Positions 10,301 to 22,660 of a stretch of 50,190 nucleotides of DNA are shown in pieces. The stretch is from Amanita rubescens. Lineage: Eukaryota; Basidiomycota; Agaricomycetes; Agaricales; Amanitaceae. The DNA lies in NCBI GenBank assembly GCA_015039365.1, contig WION01000381.1, positions 1-50,190 on the forward strand, in the 5' to 3' direction. The position numbers were made by a program, and so were the translations under genes. Position 1 is the first letter of the stretch, and each line of letters begins with the position of its first letter. Below the pieces are notes generated by a model. That model was not told the DNA's origin, ran no database searches, and saw nothing but the letters and a program-made list of their open reading frames with translations.

Positions 10301-13228
10301 TTTCCTCAACCAATGGGCAACCTTCTCAAAAGAACATATCGTCCTCTCGAGACAGCTCTTAACCGCCATGACGATATCGTCCAACTGCTTATTTCGTTGG
10401 GTGCCGATGTCAATACTGGCATTCTTGCCACCTATGCCGATTATGTTAAGGAGGACGACAAGCGAAGTATTATCGATTGGGTCAATGTAGCTATTCAAGC
10501 CATGGAAATGGAGATAAAGCGCGGAGAGAAAGTGAAAGAGCCAGAACCTGTGGACGTTTCAAAGCTGACGAACTGGAAAGAATATGCCACTGTTTCCGTT
10601 AGAATTGCGAATCCTCGTCTGTCGACCGAAAGACGGATTACCGAAGTCGAACGCATGAAAAGAACCAAGCAATATTTTGACGACATCAAAGAGCTTCTTG
10701 TTTCTATCGGCGCTAAGACGTGGACTGAGCTAGGAGGCGTCGAAAAAACAAAGTCCGACGCAACCGGGAAGGCACTCCTTGGAAAGAATCTCGCCGGGCC
10801 CGATCCTGAAACACCTTTCGAAGATTATGAGTTTGCTTCTTTATTGAATTCTTTTACCAGTCTTCCGCGTCATTTGATTCCGCGATACCACGAGCTCTGC
10901 GAGGCGTGCTTGAACGGTGACAACGAGAAAATTCAGGCATTGTGCCTCCCTCCCGAAGGTGCTCAAAATGACGAAATACCGCTTCAAATCACTGTTGTAT
11001 TGCGGGATCCCCGAGGATATAACTTGACAGGTTTGTAAACGACTTTTTCATCGTGTGTCGACATTGACTTTGGTTTAGGTCTTACGCCATTCTCGATCGC
11101 TGTCGAGAGACGAAAGTGGGATACAGCACGTTTGATTCTCGCCATTGCTGTTGCTCAATACGAAGCCGATGAGAAAGAGGTTGTTTTCTCTGTTGATGAC
11201 ATGGATATTGGTAAATCTGCTGGTTTCAACGCGTCGGCTGTTCGTAACCTACGTTTTATAGATGACGATGGATCTGACAATGAATCCGATTGTTCTTATG
11301 GTTCAGATGCAACTGTGGAGCAGAAGGGCAAGGAAAACTTATACGTTGACGTCGCCAAACGCCCTTCTACCATCAAGTGTGATGTAATGCCAGGTCTATT
11401 CTTTATGACACTTCGCCAATACGGTTATGTGTTTGACGGCCACTACCAGCACGAAACCGTTTTCAACAAGGTCATTAGAGAAGATGACTTTGAGGCGTTT
11501 GTGAAATTATTCAATATGACTATCAACCTTCCTACTCCCGAAAACATTTCCAACAATCTTACACCGTTGTTGCTATCATACGATCGGTCAGATATGCTGA
11601 ACGAACTTGTCAAGCGCACGGGCACAGGCATCGACCTTAAGACAGTGCGTCACGAGGCAGAGGATGCGATACCTGTGAACGACGAGAATAAGCTCTATCT
11701 TGGACTAAAAGTTCATGGGAAGAAGCGCGCTGATCTGGCGAGAAAGAATGATCCAAACGCAGGGGTCGAGATACAGGAACCGCCGTTACTGTGGAGAGCG
11801 TTGAGGGCCAACGCCGAAAAAGTTGTAGATTACCTGGCCGGCGAAAGGGCCTACGCTGCGTATCGCTCGTATGCCGCAAGCCACAACGATGAGCGAGCCG
11901 AACGTTTGAGAAGCGTAACAAATCTCAAGGAGCTTCTACCGCAGTGGCTCGGATTCAGAACCAACTCCTTGGGAGAGTCACCTCTCACTGCAGCAGTGTT
12001 GTCCGGGAAGGTGGGACCACTCCAAATTCTCTTCGCCAAGCACAAGGATATGATGAAGGCTGCACTTCACGATAAGTACGTTTGCAACGATGTATTCGAA
12101 TCCGGGCAAGACTGAACTGGCGAATCTTACAGGTATAAGATTGCTAATCTGAATATACTGCAAATTGCCATCAGAGCACGCACCAAGGTGGATACGGAGC
12201 TATTGGATTTCCTGTTGGCGAAGAATATCTCCCCTCTGGAGACTGATATCATTGGGTAAATCTTCCTGTTCTTTTATCTATCCGATTAGCTAACGTACAA
12301 TAGCCAAAATCCTTATCACTTCTTTTGCAAACGCCATAAATACCACCTTTTGGAACATTTACTCAAAAAACTCTCGTCCGACGTTAACGAAGCCCTGTTC
12401 AAGCAACAAACCCACGGAAAGTTGAAAACCGTAAGCGTTTCTTATACATCATTAGAACACGAGAAGTGATCGATAAATTTACAGCCATTGCACCTTGCAG
12501 TCGAAGCACGTTCCATCAAGACAGTTGAAATGCTTCTTGCTCGCTCGCACGTTGCAAACATGATCCGTGACTCTGACGGATGTCTCCCGCTCCACATTGC
12601 GGTCCGTTGCGGTTCGTCGCGTATAGCAAAGATGTTGATCGACGCGTCCCCGTCTACGCTGTTCATGGAAGATGGTGTTGGCTCTACGGCATTCGAATCT
12701 GCCACTTTTAATCTCTTCCGTGAAAGAATGAATCATTTCTGTCTCGGTGCTCTTAACTCGGTTGGGACCTGTAATCTAACCACAGCTGAGAAGGACCCGG
12801 AAAGGTTCGACTTGGCTCGTCTCGAAAAAGAATTACCTCAATTGCGAGAGACCATTGATTCGCTGCTGAAGGTCGGGAAACTTCGCAAGGATACCAATTT
12901 AGAGAAGGAGCTCGTCAGATTTGCTGAAAAGATGGAAGACCATATACGAAGACTTCATCAGGCACCTGTGGCTGTCGAGCGGGAGGAGGAGAACCTGACT
13001 GATGTTCAAAATCATAATGCGACGTATGAAGTTATCAAGGAGGCCTTGGATCATGTCCAGGGCGAGCGCCGACTTGTGCACCTCTTGGACGTCCAGAAAT
13101 TGGTTGACGGCAGTTTGACGCGCAGCTATCGTCCGAAGAATAAAACCGTTGAGGATGATATGCAAAAGGAAGAGAAGGAGACAGAGAACAGCTTTGTCGC
13201 AAAGCATGCAATTGTTGACATTGCGTAG
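7311..13228 (+). pseudogene. Ankyrin-repeat giant protein, copy B, frameshifted
   Basis: This is a full-length unit of the NTase-like/ankyrin family with splice sites matching copy C. From ATG 7311 it reads MIQTAEAQAFLHRIASLPRG, then meets extra single bases near 7370, 7425 and 7595. These three sum to +3, so the NTase-like core (AAGGSVLACLAP, then TSDVDLFLWGLTPEQ) is again in the original frame. Further single-base shifts lie near 9450-9475 (TGA at 9473-9475) and 9523, inside an acidic low-complexity stretch. Downstream, all exons to 13228 are open and close to copy A, including the C-terminal ankyrin repeats. Translation from 7311 would stop after 35 codons. It is most likely a decaying duplicate; only raw reads can exclude assembly errors. 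Confidence 0.8.
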
Positions 13229-13254
13229 AAAATGATGTGATGCATAGGGATTAG

Positions 13255-13392
13255 CGTACTAAAATATATATGAGTCTGTTTTCTGCATTATTAAGAGTGG
13301 GACCGGTTGAAAGGGGGGGTGGTTCTTCAGAGTCGTACGAGGGCCGGACTCAGAGTGAGTCAGATTTACTGCTGCATTAAATACATCAGATT
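13255..13392 (+). repeat. Ankyrin-array spacer fragment S3
   Basis: The 3' spacer of copy B (TATATATGAGTCTG..., GAGTGAGTCAGATTTAC, AAATACATCAGATT) matches 22888-23010 and 2208-2330. Similarity ends near 13392, and the promoter half of the module is absent. This marks the edge of foreign sequence that now holds the minus-strand genes to its right. Confidence 0.6.
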
Positions 13393-13998
13393 GACGACGA
13401 CATAGTCGTGGAATTTTGACGTTCTTTCAACGATAATGTTCTTCCCCCTATAGTATCTTCCGCTGTGCACATATACATCCTCTGGCCATACATCGCGCAG
13501 TGTTTCGACAATGCCTTTTCGTTCCAAATCACCCGAAGTGCATGCCGCGGTGTTATTAAGACAGACGATGACCACGGCAGCTTGTCGAAAGAGGTTGCTG
13601 GGTACTCCTGCCAATGACCGGTGACTGCCTAGTATCAGTTTCCGCAGCATATCCCGATGATGAGGCCTAACATCACCCTGACGCAGGGCAGTTGAGAAAT
13701 CTCGCCTCTGGTCGGACGCAGAGCTCGAAGCGAGTATCAGTACGTGTCGCGCCGTTAATTTTCTATTCGGGTGTTTTCGGATCGTGCTATTAGTATTCCT
13801 GTGGATTGTATCACCGACAACAAGAAGTCATCGCCGTCGAGAAACTGGGACTATGAGATTATATATGTATCCGACTACCGGTTTCTTCCCGAGGTTGAGG
13901 GTCCCGTCTCCAAAACCATTCCTTTCATTAGATTTTCCGCAATTAGGTATAACGACGCCAGCAAAAATACATACGACAAAGATGATCGAAAAGTACAT
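13366..13998 (-). pseudogene. Possible secreted-protein gene, reading frame not continuous
   Basis: On the minus strand an ATG at 13998 opens a peptide with a hydrophobic leader (MYFSIIFVVCIFAGVVIPNC) that reads like a secretion signal. It stops after 56 codons. A second open stretch, about 13828 to 13366, contains RHVLILASSSASDQRRDF and LFRQAAVVIVCLNNTAACTS. I could not join the two by GT-AG splicing in frame, so the gene is either broken or mis-modelled. Its last codons lie inside ankyrin spacer S3, so its 3' end may be lost. The start is only 11 bases beyond the DUF6535 stop codon, too close for two normal genes. Family unknown. Confidence 0.3.
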
Positions 13999-14008
13999 AT
14001 CCTAGCAC

Positions 14009-16196
14009 CTATGTAGAGGGTGGTTCATCGATAACGACATCTAACTTTCCCTGATAACCTTCGCCATCCGAATGTCTCCCAGATCCAGAGGAATTGACAC
14101 CTTCCGAGGATGTGCGCTGAGATGAGCCCTCTCCATTGGCATGAACTTCGGGGGTGGGTATACCAGCACCTTGTGTGGCTGCATAATGTAGTTAAACATA
14201 AACCATTCTCGGGAAGGCGACTCACCACGATCCCTAGATAGTCCACCTGATTTCCTTCCCTCACCCAGTGTGGGATCCCCGTCGTAAGCACAAGAAAGAG
14301 GACGGCGCTCTGCCATTGTGTCGTTTGCTCCGGCAGTCTTGGGCACAAACCCGACGTCTGAGGGTCCGAGGGCTTCAAGTACATGATTGATGTGGTCCCA
14401 TGCAACCTCATAAGCTTTCATTGCTCGATATAACCGTGACTGCAGATCATCCTTGGGCCCATCACGATGGCGCGTCACGGCGCGAAGAAATTCGCGCCCA
14501 GATGACGATGAGCACATTGCTGGAGACTTGGAAATGGCGCTGGCATAGATTGATGCCGTGAGGAAGAGGTAGTAGGACCTCTTGTCTTCATTCAGGTAAG
14601 TAGTGACCACGGTCAGAAGATAGGTATGCCTGGCATGCATTTCCTCGGATAGTGAACATCTGGTGAGGATATCGGCAGATCGGACCAGAAACCAATAGGT
14701 GTAAGATGACGCATGCGTCGTCTTGTTGATGGATTGAATCTCGGGATGGAAATCTCTGGCGAAGCTGAAGAAACGGATGAGTGTGCTGATGAGCACCCCG
14801 AGGACGTCGGGAGAGAGTTCGTCTAGGTACATTAGTATTATGAGAAGCCCCGATGCTAGGGAAGGAGGCGAGACGCACCAGGATTGGAGATGAGATCAAG
14901 TGGTTGGCAGTTTGGAACCGAATTGAAGGTGCGGGGCCGTTCGAACAGCCAACGTGTAGTGAGGACATATGCCTCGACGAGGGCAGAAGTCTGAGAAGGT
15001 CGGCCCTTGCAGGTAGCAATTTGCACGAGAGCCACCGCGCCGAGGTCTTCTCGAGTTGTCGAGAACAGTGCAGAAGGAAAATATTCGGAAGGCGGAAGGG
15101 AGGGAATAAGGTCTGCGAAATCTCCTGAAGGGAGGTCCAAGCAGAGGGTGAGGAGAGTCGCCTCTGCAAGGCACCTCGCCAATGCTGCCCTTTCCTTCTC
15201 GCTTTTCGCAGACCCGTTTTCCTTCACTGAAACAAGGGCTTTAATGGTATCGTATGCGACCGGGCTGTCTATTTTACCCGAATGACTCAGCTGTTTATCG
15301 ACAGCAATGTTACCGCGGCGCTTTCCAAGGCAGGATTGGCTCGTTGATATCCAGTTTCTCTGGCGGAGGAAGAGAAGCGACTGTGGGGATCGGTACGGGG
15401 ATGGAAAACAGTCTCGATTGGCTCCAAGGAGTGGTTGTAGTACGGGATGAAGAGTTGTGGTAAGGAGGAACGCAAATGTTAAACCAATGGCAATAGCAGC
15501 AGGAGTTGCGACGGGCCAGCTGAGTTCGAAAAGGAACACGACAAGGCCAATAAGAAAGAAGGTAAGGCCCAGAAGGAGAATAACCGGAAGAGAAGTAAAT
15601 ATGTGAGGGATATGCGATTTCCGGAGGCCGAGAGAGTGCATGTGGCTGAAGCCGAGGGATTCGGATCCATCGCCCAGAGTGCTCATGTGAGTTCGTATCC
15701 ATTGGAGGGAGACGATCCCTATGAGCGCAGCCATAAGACTGAGCACCAGGCTGAGGAACCAGAAGGCATTCACGACGTAGAAACTGATGGTGGGAGGTTC
15801 AGCCCCTGTGCCAACCCAGTTTTGGCCCGCAGACTGGGCGGCAATCTGCCTCAAGAGCTGAACGCTTTCCTGAGCGGGATCCGGTCGGAGAGCCTTCTGT
15901 GATTCGATTAGAAAAGCAGTCACGATAGCAGAGAATAAACCGGACTGGTATGAGTGTGGTGTCAGTAAATGATGGACTGGTGCGAAAGTTGACTCACGAA
16001 GATCAAAATGTTCTGGACTTCATCCTTCCAGCTGTCGCACTGCTCTTTATCTTTCTGCATCCACAGCTCGCGTACTGTGGCCCAGTGTTCTCCACCCTTT
16101 ATGGGCTCAGTCTAGATATTAATATTACCCACTTAGCGTCAAGGGTTGATATGCAGATAATCCAAGAATAATCACTGGTGCGTTATGTTCAGCCAT
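14009..16196 (-). CDS. DUF6535 membrane protein
   Basis: Five exons on the minus strand read 16196-16176, 16111-15998, 15944-14879, 14822-14226 and 14178-14009, giving 655 residues with every junction in frame. The N-terminus has the family signature WKDEVQNILIFSGLFSAIVT followed by AFLIESQKALRPD. Several membrane segments follow (VVNAFWFLSLVLSLMAALIG, PVILLLGLTFFLIGLVVFLF, AIAIGLTFAFLLTTTL). The rest is a helical region and then a Ser/Gly-rich tail ending IDEPPST. DUF6535 is a large family in agaricomycetes without a known function. The gene lies inside the ankyrin array, opposite in strand to it. The 21-base first exon is inferred from frame and splice signals and is the least certain part. 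Confidence 0.8.
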
Positions 16197-16664
16197 ACGG
16201 TGGATAGAGGGATGGAGATCGTAGGATAGAAAGAAGATGTAAAGAGTGCATCACGAAAACGTTGTACATAGCCAGGTACATAAGGGTTTACGAACTGTCC
16301 AGACATGTCCTGCGGAAATGGACAAGGTCACTGGGGTGATGGATAGAGTCGGTGCTTGCGACTGTTGTTCTCTCCCTTTCAACTAAAACTAAAGGAAATG
16401 CACGGTTAAAAAACATAGTTCCATCTTCCAGCCTATATTCGTCACCATAGATCCGGTGCAAGTCAAACGATACCTGCAATCGTATATTGGCCTCGTGGGC
16501 TTGTACGAAGATACGAAAACCACCTGCAAGCCCGCGTCTATTTGTCTGTGACCTTTAAGGACTGGTGCGAGTTTACGGGCCCCGTCCGCTCTCACCACAA
16601 ATCGACGCCCTTCTCCTGCCTCTGCCCGGGAGACTCGTACATTTTATTCGCGTTGGACTCAAAT
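16197..16664. other. Intergenic, upstream of DUF6535 gene
   Basis: I see no gene here. It presumably holds the DUF6535 promoter. A short open frame (16389-16598, minus) has no recognisable features. Confidence 0.4.
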
Positions 16665-17070
16665 ACTCCCTTGTCGCTGCTATCCAAGAGCGGGATTATT
16701 CGATGACGGCTGTGCTTCTTGCATACGGTGCCAGGCTCGAGCCTCTCGAAGAGGATATCACCAAGGCCATCACAAAGAGGTTTGTCACATAGTTCTAGAA
16801 TCATATACAGTCTTATAAATGCGTTATTACACAAAAGACACTCGCTTTTCCTTACACAACGGACAACCTTCTCAAAAGAACATTTCGTCCTCTCGAGACA
16901 GCTCTTAACCGCCATGACGATATCGTGCAACTGCTTATTTCGTTGGGTGCCGATGTCAATACTGGCATTCTTGCCAACTATGTCGATTATGCTATGGAGG
17001 ACGGAAAGCGATGTATCATCGATTGGGTCAATGTAGCTATTCAAGCCATGGAAATGGAGATAAAGCGCGG
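16665..17070 (+). pseudogene. Ankyrin-family internal fragment, copy E
   Basis: It is very similar to copy B 10112-10522: ERDYSMTAVLLAYGARLEPL, the following intron, then LISLGADVNTGIL and IIDWVNVAIQAMEMEIKRG. Both edges are abrupt. The intron acceptor region is altered (TTACACAAAAG instead of TTACAG), so it would not splice as in B. It is a remnant about 400 bases long, on the same strand as the other copies. Confidence 0.85.
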
Positions 17071-17793
17071 ACGCCGGTACTGCAAGTGTCGCTGTTTCGG
17101 GTTCTCTTCGCTGGGCGCTCAATCATTTCGCTTCATCGAAACCCGGCACAGCTGCCTTCGTCTCGTATGTAACAGCTCTTGAGCCCTAATCGAAATCTCT
17201 GAGACCGTTGATGGTTATCACCAGTCTGACTATCGTAGTGTACAGGACCGTCAAAATCAATAGAAGCGTCGAGTTGGATAAAAGCATCACGTCACGTAAC
17301 ATGCACTGGATTGGAAGACAGGAAAGAAGATGGGATCCGAAGAGTTCTGCATGTGACACGGACAATATGTGACATGTGACGTCTTTCTTTTAGTAGCGGC
17401 GGCTTGCAGGAAAAACAAGTGACTGGGCTTTAGCCATCTGCAACCCGAAGCCGTGTGCGGCTAACCGACTATGTGTACACAAAAGCGGCTATAAGGAACC
17501 CATATGACGAGCGAAGATGAGGACAGACAAGTGGTTCATGCATGCCCAAGCTTCTTCGTGAGCAAAGTCCTTGTTCCAAACCTATGCTGAGGTACATCAA
17601 CGCGGCTCCCCACGCGCCCTTTCTTTTTGCGTCACTACCTCATTCGACTGCCCTGGATTATCTCGGATCTGAACCAGAGGTACCGCATTTGAATATGATC
17701 GGGTGAAGTGCACGGGGTGAAAGGAACCAAGGCTAGGTGTATGGAGCATTGAAATACCGCTGGCGTCACGGGCCTGGTGGCATTTGTACAAGA
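17071..17793. other. Intergenic region
   Basis: No gene is recognised. ATGTGAC occurs three times within about 30 bases (17351-17380), of unknown meaning. Confidence 0.4.
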
Positions 17794-19275
17794 TTAGTAC
17801 ACAAACCTAATAGTGATGCCCGCCTCTTTCAATGCAACAACCCTCGCTTTATATTCCTCCTTGTGCTCGCCACGAACCGCAACATCCTTCAAAATAGTCA
17901 TTTCTTCTTTCCAACTGTAGCCACTTTCAATTAATTCATCGACCCTCTTTTTCCGCGCTTCCACCATACTGAGCAACTCCCCAACGTCACCCGTAGCGCT
18001 AATGCTCAACTTCCTGAGGAACCGCCCAAGGGTGCCATTTGATATGCTGTAGATAGCTTCGTCGTCCATTATGGCATCCCGAGATGAAAGCGAGCGTAAC
18101 ATGGGTGCATCTCGTAAAAGGGAGGAAACTGGTAGCGCAAAATTACAAGAAAAATCGAGTTCTTGAATTTGCTGCATATTGTATTGTTGTTTAATGATCT
18201 GGAAGGTCTCGCTCGTCCAGTAAGCTTCCGTTAATAATGTGAATTTGGTAAGGGAAGGGCACGCGAAACTGCGCAAAATCCTGTCAAGTTGTATTCCATC
18301 GACCAAGTTCATGTCGACATCCAGGATGATATCTCGTAAAGAAGGCATGCTCAGCCTATGCTCCTCTAGTTCAGCAATGTAAAGTTTGAATACCGATAAG
18401 TGGAGCACTTGAAGTGTTGGGAGCTGGCGCAAGATATTAAGAATGGGATGAAAATCCGTCATAAACATGTGATACCCCAGGAAGCGCAGCTGACCCCATG
18501 GCAAACTTGGCGAGAGTTGATCAAACCAGACACCAGTCTCGCTACCAGGCATGAATGTTACAGATCGAAGTCGGGTAATAAAATGGGGTGGATTATTCAT
18601 GTTCACAACCTCTTCAGAAGGTGTGAGACTAAGTTCCAGCTCCGCAAGGCCGGGTAATGCAGTTTCAGGCAATGCAGATAATGCCATTAACTCTTTACAG
18701 GTCAGGTCAAGACCAAGCCTCTTGACCTGAAGGGGCAAAACGATTTTCTGCAAGGCACTGGTAATTTCATCGCTATCAAACGAACCGTCGAAGCTTATCG
18801 ACACTGTAACTGGAAACGATGCGGCTCTAAAGAGCCATCGCTGGTGGAGGCGGACAACGTGGTCAGGGTGGTATTTCTGTGGATAGGCAAGCTGCGTATG
18901 GCCCCATAACTCGGCCGTATGAAGTGCGACCTTCCGCCAGTGGTAACAAACGTGCGATATGGCTAGTTGAGGAGGGAGATTTCCTTTGGGAATAGGGAAA
19001 TGCACAGGTCCATGAGCCTGTGCGACTAGAATGAATACGCGACCGAGAATTTCGTTCGGAAGAATGTTGTGATTGTGAGGCGCCAACGCTATGCCGAGGT
19101 GCACAAGTTCTTCTTCTATTCTTTTCTCCCGTTCGACGAGCTGTGCGATTTCGCGTTTGATAGCTTTCAGGGTATCCCGTTTCTGGATCACGACGCCGCG
19201 AATAACACTCGGCGAGCCCAAATCCCTCTGTTCAGAATAAAACTGGTTTACGCGACTGATATTGTCCAAGTCCAT
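17794..19275 (-). CDS. F-box protein (paralogue 1)
   Basis: A single-exon gene of 493 residues with ATG at 19275. An N-terminal coiled-coil-like helix (VIQKRDTLKAIKREIAQLVE) precedes the F-box-like motif (LPNEILGRVFILVA, then ISHVCYHWRKVALHTAELW). A leucine-rich region follows, with repeats such as LPTLQVLHLSVFKL and CPSLTKFTLLTEA. The C-terminus KEAGITIRFVY matches the family end seen at 4100-4137. This architecture is typical of agaricomycete F-box proteins, which recruit substrates to SCF ubiquitin ligases; the substrate is unknown. It is tandem with the next F-box gene on the same strand, 917 bases apart. No disruption is seen. Confidence 0.9.
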   Translation of the reverse strand: MDLDNISRVNQFYSEQRDLGSPSVIRGVVIQKRDTLKAIKREIAQLVEREKRIEEELVHLGIALAPHNHNILPNEILGRVFILVAQAHGPVHFPIPKGNLPPQLAISHVCYHWRKVALHTAELWGHTQLAYPQKYHPDHVVRLHQRWLFRAASFPVTVSISFDGSFDSDEITSALQKIVLPLQVKRLGLDLTCKELMALSALPETALPGLAELELSLTPSEEVVNMNNPPHFITRLRSVTFMPGSETGVWFDQLSPSLPWGQLRFLGYHMFMTDFHPILNILRQLPTLQVLHLSVFKLYIAELEEHRLSMPSLRDIILDVDMNLVDGIQLDRILRSFACPSLTKFTLLTEAYWTSETFQIIKQQYNMQQIQELDFSCNFALPVSSLLRDAPMLRSLSSRDAIMDDEAIYSISNGTLGRFLRKLSISATGDVGELLSMVEARKKRVDELIESGYSWKEEMTILKDVAVRGEHKEEYKARVVALKEAGITIRFVY

Positions 19276-20192
19276 CTATCTTCATGAAAGTTGAGCTTTG
19301 ACGCTGACTTGGGAAGCTTACCGTCGCGGGCATTGTGGTCTGCGTTCAATAACAATTGTGGCCAACTTTGAGTGCGGCGATTGTGACGTGACCAAATCCG
19401 CAGATAACCGATTAGCGTATTCTGTTCCAGTTACCCCCAAATCCGATACCAGCGCCAGATCTAACCTTCTGTGGCAAGAGGCCCCCCGCCTTGCACGCGT
19501 CTACAACAGCGCAAAGGTTGTGCGCATATAATAGAGTTGGAATCTAACTTATCACAATTCGCTGACAATTGAGCCATGTAACAGTAACACCGTTGCCGAA
19601 CGTCCGCCAGAAAGGCTTGCCACACTCCCATTTGGATGAATTCCCGGGGGACCCTTCCGCCACTCCACGTATGGATCGATGCCTGTGGTCCCTTTGGTCA
19701 CGCTGACGACGAAAGAAAATTAGATGTTATTCCATCGATGCAGACCCTCGGGCCATGAATTGGAAAGTAGCAGTCGAGTTCATGAATGCGGAGATAAGTA
19801 GTCGATCTCTGCTTGCCATCTCTTTTGAGTCTGGCCTGGCAGCGCTTGCCATGGGCGTTGCTAATGCTACATGACGAACTTGGTCAGTTGCAACTGCGCT
19901 AGTGGGAATTTTGGAAGTGATAACAATTGACTGGTGTGTCGAACTTCCGGGTTTCTGAATATCACTACGCCTTTGCGAGCCACTTCCGATGGCTGGTGGA
20001 AGTCGAGTCCCCTGACGTTGTCTTTCATCATCGCCTCACTGGCATTCGACTGCCCGGTGTCCTGCGCTTTATCAGATCGGAAAGGCTGGAAGTGTTGTCG
20101 TGGATGTGATTGGCTGATGAGAGGTACATGTACATTCTCATTTGGGCGCTTACTATGTGTAACGTATATACCCTATAGTACCCGAGCTCAGT
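19276..20192. other. Intergenic between two F-box genes
   Basis: No gene is recognised. It should hold the promoter of the F-box gene at 17794-19275 and the 3' end of the next one. Confidence 0.5.
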
Positions 20193-21665
20193 CTAAATTT
20201 CGAAAATGATACCTGCCTTCCTCAATGCAGTGATTCTCTCCTCATATTTACTCCCGTCCTTGGCTCGCAAAAGGTCCACATCCTTCACAACCGTAATTTC
20301 TTCTCTCCAGCTACAACCATTTGCAATCATTGCATCAGCCATTTCCTTGCGTGCTTCCACCATGCTGAGTATTTCCTCTGGATCACATGGGAGATACATC
20401 TTCAACGTCGTTAGGGATCGCCCAAGGGTACCATTTGATATCCCAATAATGGCTTTGTCGTCCATTATGGCCTCATTCGAACTAAGCGAAAGCGTGCGCA
20501 GAGCAGGAGCGTCCTGCAAAATGGAAGAGACTGGGAGTGCAAAACTACCATGAAGTTCGACATCTTGGATTCTTTGCATGTTATATTGTTGCTTGAGAAT
20601 CCCGAGGGTCTCGCCCGTGCAATAACTGCGAAATGTATTGAGTGTAAATCTGGTAAGGGAGGGGCATGTGAAACGGCGCAAGACCATGTCAAGTTCTATT
20701 CCAAATTTTGGTTGAAAAAGAATAGATAGTTCCCGTACAGAGGGCAGGGCAATCTCCTGCCCCTTTAATTTATCAAATTGATCAGCTTGATGCCTAGATA
20801 CCTGGAAATGGAGAACTTGCAGCTCGGGGGTTTGGCGCAAGATATGAAAAATGGGTTGCAGATCAACGAGAAAGATGGAAAATTTCAAGGATCGGAGTCG
20901 ACCCAATGGCAAGCTCAAGGAGAATTGATCGAACCAGCTGCCGAGCTCGCCATGACTGAACGTTAGGGAGCGAAGTCGGGTAATAATAGGCAGATTGTTC
21001 GCATCTATGGCCTCGCCATCCGGAGGAAGTGCAAGGTCGAGTTCCAGCTCAGAAGAGCTTGATAAGGCGGTTTCAGGTAATTCCGATAACGCCATGAAAA
21101 ATTGTTCATAAGTCAGATCAAGATGGAGCCTCCTGATTTGAAGGGGTAAAAGAACCCTCTGCAAGATGAGAGCAACGTCACCAGATCCCTGGAGGAAACG
21201 TATTGACACCGTCACTGGAAATGTTCCGGCTCGCAAGATCCACCGCTGATGGAGGCGAATATTATGGCCATGGTTACGCGTGTCAAGCCTGTAGACTAGA
21301 AGCTGCATGTCACTCCATAACTCGGATGTACGAAGTGCCACCCTGCGCCAATGTGGACACACGTGTGAAATGGTAAGTTGTGGAGGAGTTTTTCCTTTGG
21401 AAATGGGGAATTGCACCGTTCCGTGATCCCGCGCAACCAGAATGAATATGCGACCGAGAATTTCGTTTGGGAGAAGGTTATGGTTATGAGGTGCCAGTGC
21501 AGTGCCAAGACGAACGATGTCTTCTTCTATCCGCGCGATTTCATGCTTGAGAGAGTTAAGAGCCTCTCGTTTCTGAATTAGCACTCCGCGAATGGCACTC
21601 GGCACCTCTGAATTACCCTCTTCGGAATGAGACTGGTTTACGTGCCCGACATCGAGAAAGTCCAT
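20193..21665 (-). CDS. F-box protein (paralogue 2)
   Basis: A single-exon gene of 490 residues with ATG at 21665, colinear with the F-box gene at 17794-19275 over its whole length. It has a helical N-terminus (LIQKREALNSLKHEIARI), an F-box-like motif (LPNEILGRIFILVARDHG, ISHVCPHWRRVALRTSELW), then leucine-rich segments (FCRFTCPSLTRFTL-like and LQDAPALRTLSLSSNEA). It ends ALRKAGIIFEI. The pair arose by tandem duplication and has diverged clearly. Presumed SCF substrate adaptor, substrate unknown. No disruption is seen. Confidence 0.9.
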   Translation of the reverse strand: MDFLDVGHVNQSHSEEGNSEVPSAIRGVLIQKREALNSLKHEIARIEEDIVRLGTALAPHNHNLLPNEILGRIFILVARDHGTVQFPISKGKTPPQLTISHVCPHWRRVALRTSELWSDMQLLVYRLDTRNHGHNIRLHQRWILRAGTFPVTVSIRFLQGSGDVALILQRVLLPLQIRRLHLDLTYEQFFMALSELPETALSSSSELELDLALPPDGEAIDANNLPIITRLRSLTFSHGELGSWFDQFSLSLPLGRLRSLKFSIFLVDLQPIFHILRQTPELQVLHFQVSRHQADQFDKLKGQEIALPSVRELSILFQPKFGIELDMVLRRFTCPSLTRFTLNTFRSYCTGETLGILKQQYNMQRIQDVELHGSFALPVSSILQDAPALRTLSLSSNEAIMDDKAIIGISNGTLGRSLTTLKMYLPCDPEEILSMVEARKEMADAMIANGCSWREEITVVKDVDLLRAKDGSKYEERITALRKAGIIFEI

Positions 21666-22255
21666 CTACCTTTGGGTAAGTTGAGTCTCTACTTCGATTA
21701 AGGAAGCTTACCGGAGATTCAAGTTTTGCAGCAATTGTAGTGAGGGGTGGTCGTCGCCCTCTAATGATAACCGAAGTCGTAGTCGACGTGGTAAATGACT
21801 AACCTACTAGTAAGAATATCAAGATATAAGTATTGCGGGGCTCGCCTCAATCGTAATGGCAAATGACTTCTGTGTAGTAGCACGAGCTGAAAAGATTACA
21901 AGCGTTACTACCTAGCTTCCAAATGAGGCAAGCGCGAGATCACGCATTTCGAACTACGTGCCTTTGCTAGGGATGGCACCACACACCGCATCTTGCTTTG
22001 CAGAGAGAAGAGCATGATCATTGTGCTGCTATATATGAAGCCCTATACCGGCCTGCGGTAACCCACAATCCACAAGTGCCGATGCAGAATACATTCCATG
22101 GCACAGAACGAGGGAGCAGCCAATTGCAATGCTCACTGTAAATATCGGGATGACTCCGCAATACTCCGTGCGGAAATGGCCACCGCTGCAGACAACCGTC
22201 ACATCCGCTCGCCTCGACGGTTTCTAGCACCTACCAATGTCCGTGCGGAGACCCC
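21666..22255. other. Intergenic region
   Basis: No gene is recognised; presumably it includes the promoter of the F-box gene ending at 21665. Confidence 0.4.
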
Positions 22256-22660
22256 ATGAGTTCCTTCCCTTCATCGGTGCTCAGTTCGACTCGCTCAGCC
22301 CCAGAACGGGCCTCCAATGGCCATGCTCGATGCAAATCCCCAGAAACCGCCCCCGGACTTCCCCCTCTAGCAGCCCCCAAAAGCAGCACTACCCGTGGCC
22401 ACGATGTGAGTCCTGATGAACGTTCTGGTTTCATAGGCAATATTTAAATGAACAAATTACCAAGATCAACAGCGACTACGTGAATCCAGCGGATAGCGTG
22501 TTTTCTGGATACTATTCTACCCGCGCCGGAAGTCAGGTAGGCCTCTTGTATTTGCCTGAAATCAAGTACCGCCGAATCCTGAACAGGGCGTTTGGTCCTG
22601 GTGGTTGGGGCCTCGTTCCTCGCAGTGAAACGTTTTTCGGTCCTAAAATTGTCAGTCAAA
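22256..22660 (+). pseudogene. MGM101-like recombination protein, truncated fragment
   Basis: The segment 22540-22635 encodes [20 protein letters not shown] followed by GWGLVPRSE, the start of the conserved core of MGM101. MGM101 is the fungal mitochondrial, Rad52-related, single-strand annealing protein. Upstream, a Ser/Pro/Ala-rich open stretch (22256-22447) could be the former targeting or linker region. The rest of the core, with its conserved cysteines, is missing: at about 22660 the sequence switches to an ankyrin-family fragment and the frame ends at 22749. It is therefore a truncated, chimeric remnant. Confidence 0.75.
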